A stretch of DNA of 64,000 bases from assembly GCF_019504385.1 (NCBI RefSeq), contig NZ_CP080590.1, positions 2,460,001 through 2,524,000 of the forward strand. The letters run 5' to 3'. The translations under genes were made by a program, and so were the position numbers. Origin of the DNA: Devosia salina. Lineage in GTDB: Bacteria > Pseudomonadota > Alphaproteobacteria > Rhizobiales > Devosiaceae. Shown in pieces: positions 60,571-64,000 of the stretch. Numbering within the stretch: the stretch's first letter is position 1; each line of letters starts with the position of its first letter. The notes beneath the pieces are model-generated. The model worked only from the letters and a program-made list of their open reading frames with translations. It was not told where the DNA came from and did not search any database.

Positions 60571-62280
60571 CTAACGGAGGACGGGCGGAATAATCTGTTG
60601 GTCAATGGCTTCGCTGAAGTCGGGGGCGACACCGAGCATGGGTGCAACGCGCTGGATCACGCGGCCCGATACCGCACCGGCATTCCAGCCTGCGGTCGTT
60701 CCTGATTGCGCATTTTCGGCCTTGGGCTCATCCACCATGATGACCATGGCATAGCGTGGATTGTCGAGCGGGAAGACCGACGCGAAGAAATTGGTGACCT
60801 TGCTCGACGAATAGCGGCCATCCACCACCTTTTCGGCAGTGCCGGTCTTGCCGCCGGCGCGGTAGCCCTGGGCGGCCTTGTTCATCTGCGACCCCGAGCC
60901 TTCCAGCGCGTTGAGCCGCATCAGGTAGCGCAGCGAGGTGCTGGTTTCAGGGCTGATTACGCGCTGATAGAGCGCTTCGGCCTCGGCAATGTCGCGCTTG
61001 TAGAGCGTCGGGGCGATATAATTGCCGCCATTGGCAAAGGCGGCATAGGCGGCCACCATATGCAGCGGCGACACCGAGAGGCCATGGCCGAACGAGGCGG
61101 TGGCCGCGCCCACTTCGGACAGTTCCTTGGGCACGGTGGGAACCCGCATTTCAGGCAGCTCGAACTCCACCCGCTCGTCGAATTTCATGCGCGACAGGAA
61201 GGCGCGGAAATTGTCCTTGCCCATGGCCTGCATGATCCGGATCGTGCCGATATTGGAGGAATATTTGTAGACCTCGGGCAGCGACAGGATGCGGTGCTTG
61301 CCGTGGAAGTCGTCGATCGTGTAGCGGCCGAACCGAATGCCGTAGCGCGCGTCGAACTGGTCGGTGATGGCCACCGAACCGCTGTCGAGTGCGCCGGCCA
61401 TGGTGACGGTCTTGAAGATCGAGCCCGGCTCGAAAATACCCGAGGTGATGCGGTTGAACGTGTCCTTCACCAGTGCCGAGGCCGGCTCGTTCGGGTTGAA
61501 GTCGGGCAGCGAGGCCAGCGCGATCACTTCGCCGGTATGAATATCCATCATCACGCCCGCGGCGGCGATGGCCTGGTAGCGGGTCATGGCGTCGGCCAGT
61601 TGCTCGTGCATGATGTGCTGCACGCGCATGTCCACGGACAGTTCCACCGGCGCCAGCGCATTGCCGCGCGCCAGCCCCAGGTCCTGCAGCAACGCCACGG
61701 ATTCGGCATCCATGTGCCGCTCGATGCCGGCAATGCCCTGATTGTCCACATTGGTGGAGCCCAGGATGTGCGAGGCTTCGCTCATGGCCGGGTAGAAGCG
61801 CTTGGATTCGGTGATGAAGTCGATGCCGGGTATGCCCAGCCGCATCACCGCGTCCTGGATCGCGGGCGTCAGTTCACGCTGCACCCACACGAAACCTTGG
61901 TCGCCCGTGAGCCTATTGCGCAGCCAGGTTTCATCCAGATCGGGCAGCACGGTGCGCAGGGCGCGGACGGCCTCCTCCACATCGATGATCCGGCGCGGTT
62001 CGGCATAGAGCGAGGGCACGCGGATATCCACGGCCATTTCGAGCCCGTTGCGGTCGAGGATTGGCGGACGAGTCGCGGTGATCACGTCGCGCGCCTGCCC
62101 TTCGATGGTCTGGTCGGTCTCGACCATTCCCAATTGCACGAGGCGCCCGCCCACCAGGCCAAAACCCAGGATGACGGCCAGGATCATCCAGCGAATGCGC
62201 GCCTGCGTGAGGTTGCCCCGCTGCTTGCGGGCGCCGTCCAGCGCGATTGTGGGGGTGAAATCTTCGGTGACGACGGCCAT
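60571..62280 (-). CDS. ftsI: Septal transpeptidase FtsI (PBP3)
   Basis: Class B penicillin-binding protein that crosslinks septal peptidoglycan. The 569 residues have a short cytoplasmic part, one helix near 32-50 (MILAVILGFGLVGGRLVQLG), the dimerisation domain with RPPILDRNGLEMAVD, and the transpeptidase domain. Its active-site motifs are S-x-x-K in GSIFKTVT, SxN in KYSSNIGTI, and KTG in AGGKTGTAEK. The start overlaps the ftsL stop by 1 base. Confidence 0.96.
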   Translation of the reverse strand: MAVVTEDFTPTIALDGARKQRGNLTQARIRWMILAVILGFGLVGGRLVQLGMVETDQTIEGQARDVITATRPPILDRNGLEMAVDIRVPSLYAEPRRIIDVEEAVRALRTVLPDLDETWLRNRLTGDQGFVWVQRELTPAIQDAVMRLGIPGIDFITESKRFYPAMSEASHILGSTNVDNQGIAGIERHMDAESVALLQDLGLARGNALAPVELSVDMRVQHIMHEQLADAMTRYQAIAAAGVMMDIHTGEVIALASLPDFNPNEPASALVKDTFNRITSGIFEPGSIFKTVTMAGALDSGSVAITDQFDARYGIRFGRYTIDDFHGKHRILSLPEVYKYSSNIGTIRIMQAMGKDNFRAFLSRMKFDERVEFELPEMRVPTVPKELSEVGAATASFGHGLSVSPLHMVAAYAAFANGGNYIAPTLYKRDIAEAEALYQRVISPETSTSLRYLMRLNALEGSGSQMNKAAQGYRAGGKTGTAEKVVDGRYSSSKVTNFFASVFPLDNPRYAMVIMVDEPKAENAQSGTTAGWNAGAVSGRVIQRVAPMLGVAPDFSEAIDQQIIPPVLR

Positions 62281-62663
62281 TATTCGATACCCTCCATCTG
62301 GAGAATGGCGTCAATCGGGTCGATGCCTTCGGCAATGGCGGCAAACAGCGCATCCATGCCTTCGGTATCGGGCGCCGCCGGACGCATGGGCAGGGCAGCG
62401 AAGGACCCGAACTGTTCCTGCTGCACCGGCCCGATGGCCAGCTCCGCCTGGTGGCGCTGCACGATGGGATCGATATGGCCCGGCTGGTTCAGCACCGCCC
62501 AATCGGCCTTGAGCAGCGAGAGCTGCCCCTCCTGGTCGCTGATCTGCGCGATCAGTGCCGTCCGCTCCGACGCAGTGCCCTCGATCGAAAACTTGAGCGC
62601 ATAGACCCCGGCCAGCATGGCGACGGAAGCAAAGAGCAGGAAGATATTGAGATTGCGGATCAT
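62280..62663 (-). CDS. ftsL: Cell division protein FtsL
   Basis: Small bitopic protein that forms a coiled-coil complex with FtsB and FtsQ. The 127 residues have a helix at about 5-23 (LNIFLLFASVAMLAGVYAL) and a coiled-coil region (ERTALIAQISDQEGQLSLLKADWAVLNQPGHI). A C-terminal low-complexity tail follows (about 80-127), longer than in E. coli FtsL. Assigned partly from its position between rsmH and ftsI, with overlaps at both ends; sequence conservation in FtsL is always low. Confidence 0.9.
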   Translation of the reverse strand: MIRNLNIFLLFASVAMLAGVYALKFSIEGTASERTALIAQISDQEGQLSLLKADWAVLNQPGHIDPIVQRHQAELAIGPVQQEQFGSFAALPMRPAAPDTEGMDALFAAIAEGIDPIDAILQMEGIE

Positions 62664-63661
62664 GCGGCGCCCCGGATCTGCGGGACGCCGAGGCCCTTGA
62701 GATCGATGGGGCGGGCGGCCTCGCCGGTGCGCACAGCGCTGCGCAACACCGCAGAGCGCGCCCGCGGATTGCGCGCCAGTTCCGCCGCGCCGGACTTGAC
62801 CGCCTTGGCGACGGGATGCCAGCGACGTGGCGCCGCCTCGACCTGCGGCAGGTGCCGCGAGGCGGTCGGGCCACCCTTGTCCGGGTCGAAGAAGCGCTTG
62901 ACGATGCGGTCCTCGAGCGAATGGAAGCTCACCACGGCCAGCCGTCCACCCTCCACCAGCAGGCGCTCGGCGGCGAACAGCCCCTCGACCAGCTGGTCGA
63001 ACTCGCTGTTGACGGCAATGCGCAGCGCCTGGAACGATCGCGTCGCAGGATGGGCATCGCCAGGCTTGCGGCCAATGGCCTTCTCGATGATGCGTGCCAG
63101 CTCCAGCGTGGTGGCTATGGGCGTGTCCTGCCGTGCCGCGACAATGAACTGGGCGATGCGGCGCGACTTGCGCTCTTCGCCATAGGCATAAAGAAGATTG
63201 GCCAGGTCCTCGGCTTCGAGCCCGTTCACCAGATCCGCCGCGCTGGTGCCCGAGCGGCTCATGCGCATGTCGAGCGGCCCATCGCGCATGAAGGAGAATC
63301 CGCGCTCCGCCTGGTCGAGCTGCATGGAGGAAACGCCGATATCGAGCACCACCGCATCGACCGGCCCCGCGTCGGCCACCAGCGTATCCAGCTCGGAAAA
63401 CGTCCCGGCGACAAAGCGGAAGCGGTCAGGAAAGGCCTGAGTGAGCGCCTCGACATGCGGCGCCACCGAAGGGTCCCGGTCGATGCCGATGACATGGGCG
63501 CCCGCTTCGAGCAGGGCGCGCGAATAGCCTCCTGCCCCGAATGTACCGTCCACGACGCGGCGGCCGGCTACCGGCGAGAGCGCCGATAGCACTTCCTCGA
63601 GCAGGACCGGCACATGCGGACCGCCCTGCACATCGGTTTCGGGCAGGGAAGGCTTGCCCAT
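62660..63661 (-). CDS. rsmH: 16S rRNA m4C1402 methyltransferase
   Basis: SAM-dependent methyltransferase (MraW) modifying the decoding site of 16S rRNA. The 333 residues have HVPVLLEEVLSALSPVAGRRVVDGTFGAGGYSRALLEAGAHVIGIDRDP, the SAM site; VVLDIGVSSMQLDQAERGFSFMRDGPLDMRM; ALRIAVNSEFDQL; and VVSFHSLEDRIVKRFF. It is the first gene of the dcw cluster in this window. mraZ, which usually precedes it, is missing; the 204 bp upstream hold only promoter DNA and a short GGGCGG / CCGCCC hairpin at about 63780. Confidence 0.97.
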   Translation of the reverse strand: MGKPSLPETDVQGGPHVPVLLEEVLSALSPVAGRRVVDGTFGAGGYSRALLEAGAHVIGIDRDPSVAPHVEALTQAFPDRFRFVAGTFSELDTLVADAGPVDAVVLDIGVSSMQLDQAERGFSFMRDGPLDMRMSRSGTSAADLVNGLEAEDLANLLYAYGEERKSRRIAQFIVAARQDTPIATTLELARIIEKAIGRKPGDAHPATRSFQALRIAVNSEFDQLVEGLFAAERLLVEGGRLAVVSFHSLEDRIVKRFFDPDKGGPTASRHLPQVEAAPRRWHPVAKAVKSGAAELARNPRARSAVLRSAVRTGEAARPIDLKGLGVPQIRGAA

Positions 63662-63865
63662 ATCCGCTACTACTCCACTCCGGCTGGTACGACGCCGGTT
63701 ACATAAACTCCGCCCGATCTTGCATACCGACGCTTAAGATTCTGTTTCCCATTCGCATCCGCCTAGGATGCACGCCGGGGCGGGAAAACCGCCCGTCTAT
63801 TAATCTATGCATATTGCCCTTGGGGTCGGATCGGGCGATGAAGGTCCGATCAATCCGGGGAAGCA

Positions 63866-64000
63866 ATGCCGATAACCAGCAAGACATTCGTGCGGTCCAC
63901 CGCCCTGCTGCTGCTTGTCGGCCTGCTGGCGCTGATGGGCATCGTCGGCACGACGCTCTGGCTCGGCGAACGCACCCAGGTCTACTTCAACGAGGTGGTC
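63866..64000 (+). CDS. Membrane sensor-like protein, truncated by the window edge
   Basis: The first 45 codons of a gene divergent from rsmH. The product starts MPITSKTFVRSTALLLLVGL and continues LALMGIVGTTLWLGERTQ, one membrane helix, and then VYFNEVV. The helix followed by ERTQVYFNEVV resembles the start of CHASE3-domain sensor kinases or related signal-transduction proteins. That assignment is a guess from few residues; the rest of the gene lies outside the window. Confidence 0.5.
   Translation, partial: MPITSKTFVRSTALLLLVGLLALMGIVGTTLWLGERTQVYFNEVV

Noticed and set aside
63770..63805. A terminator before the truncated plus-strand gene
   Set aside because: GGGCGG / CCGCCC can pair, but no T run follows on either strand and it lies between two divergent genes.

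Overview
The window is a continuous stretch of chromosome from a GC-rich alphaproteobacterium, most likely of the order Hyphomicrobiales. A Devosia-like genome is my best guess from protein character; I could not run a database comparison. The order-level evidence is direct: a circularly permuted two-piece tmRNA gene next to an alpha-type sspB, the tag resume sequence ANDN, and a division/cell-wall (dcw) cluster followed by ftsZ, lpxC, bamD, recN and ligA.

Layout. Positions 1-13.7 kb hold core metabolism and housekeeping: pdxJ, an acetolactate synthase pair (ilvB-ilvN) behind a readable attenuator, a Pit phosphate transporter, a Nudix hydrolase, a cold-shock gene with a long leader, a MATE exporter, miaA/serB, hflK-hflC and folA. 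Positions 13.7-19.3 kb are an accessory insert between folA and thyA: an AT-richer gene for a DUF4145 protein, two identical IS110-type elements in direct orientation around a GNAT acetyltransferase, a DUF4424 protein and a half-size EamA transporter. Positions 19.3-25.6 kb carry thyA with a MazG-like gene, small conserved genes, ssrA and its adaptor gene sspB. Positions 25.6-40.7 kb carry a 1,208-residue AsmA-family protein, a secreted phytase-like esterase behind a Pho-box-like site, a UvrD/PcrA helicase, prmA, two homologous 43-residue proteins, an aminopeptidase P and a pair of unrecognised secreted proteins. Positions 40.7-63.7 kb are the dcw cluster and its downstream genes, all on the minus strand. 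The window ends inside a plus-strand membrane protein.

How it works together. From high to low coordinates the dcw genes run rsmH-ftsL-ftsI-murE-murF-mraY, a terminator, ftsW-murG-murC-ddl-ftsQ-ftsA, then ftsZ with its own control region and terminator, lpxC, bamD, recN and ligA. Many neighbours overlap by 4 bp. murD (expected between mraY and ftsW), murB (expected between murC and ddl) and mraZ (expected before rsmH) are absent from their usual places. Phosphate control is suggested twice, by 7-bp repeats on an 11-bp period before the phytase-like gene and across the pit start codon. Two families of palindromic intergenic repeats are scattered through the window.

No tRNA, rRNA, CRISPR array, prophage or recognisable defence system was found. 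The best candidates for something little described are the ilv leader attenuator, the altered dcw cluster, the 43-residue protein pair, the unrecognised secreted pair, and the putative guide RNAs of the IS110 elements.
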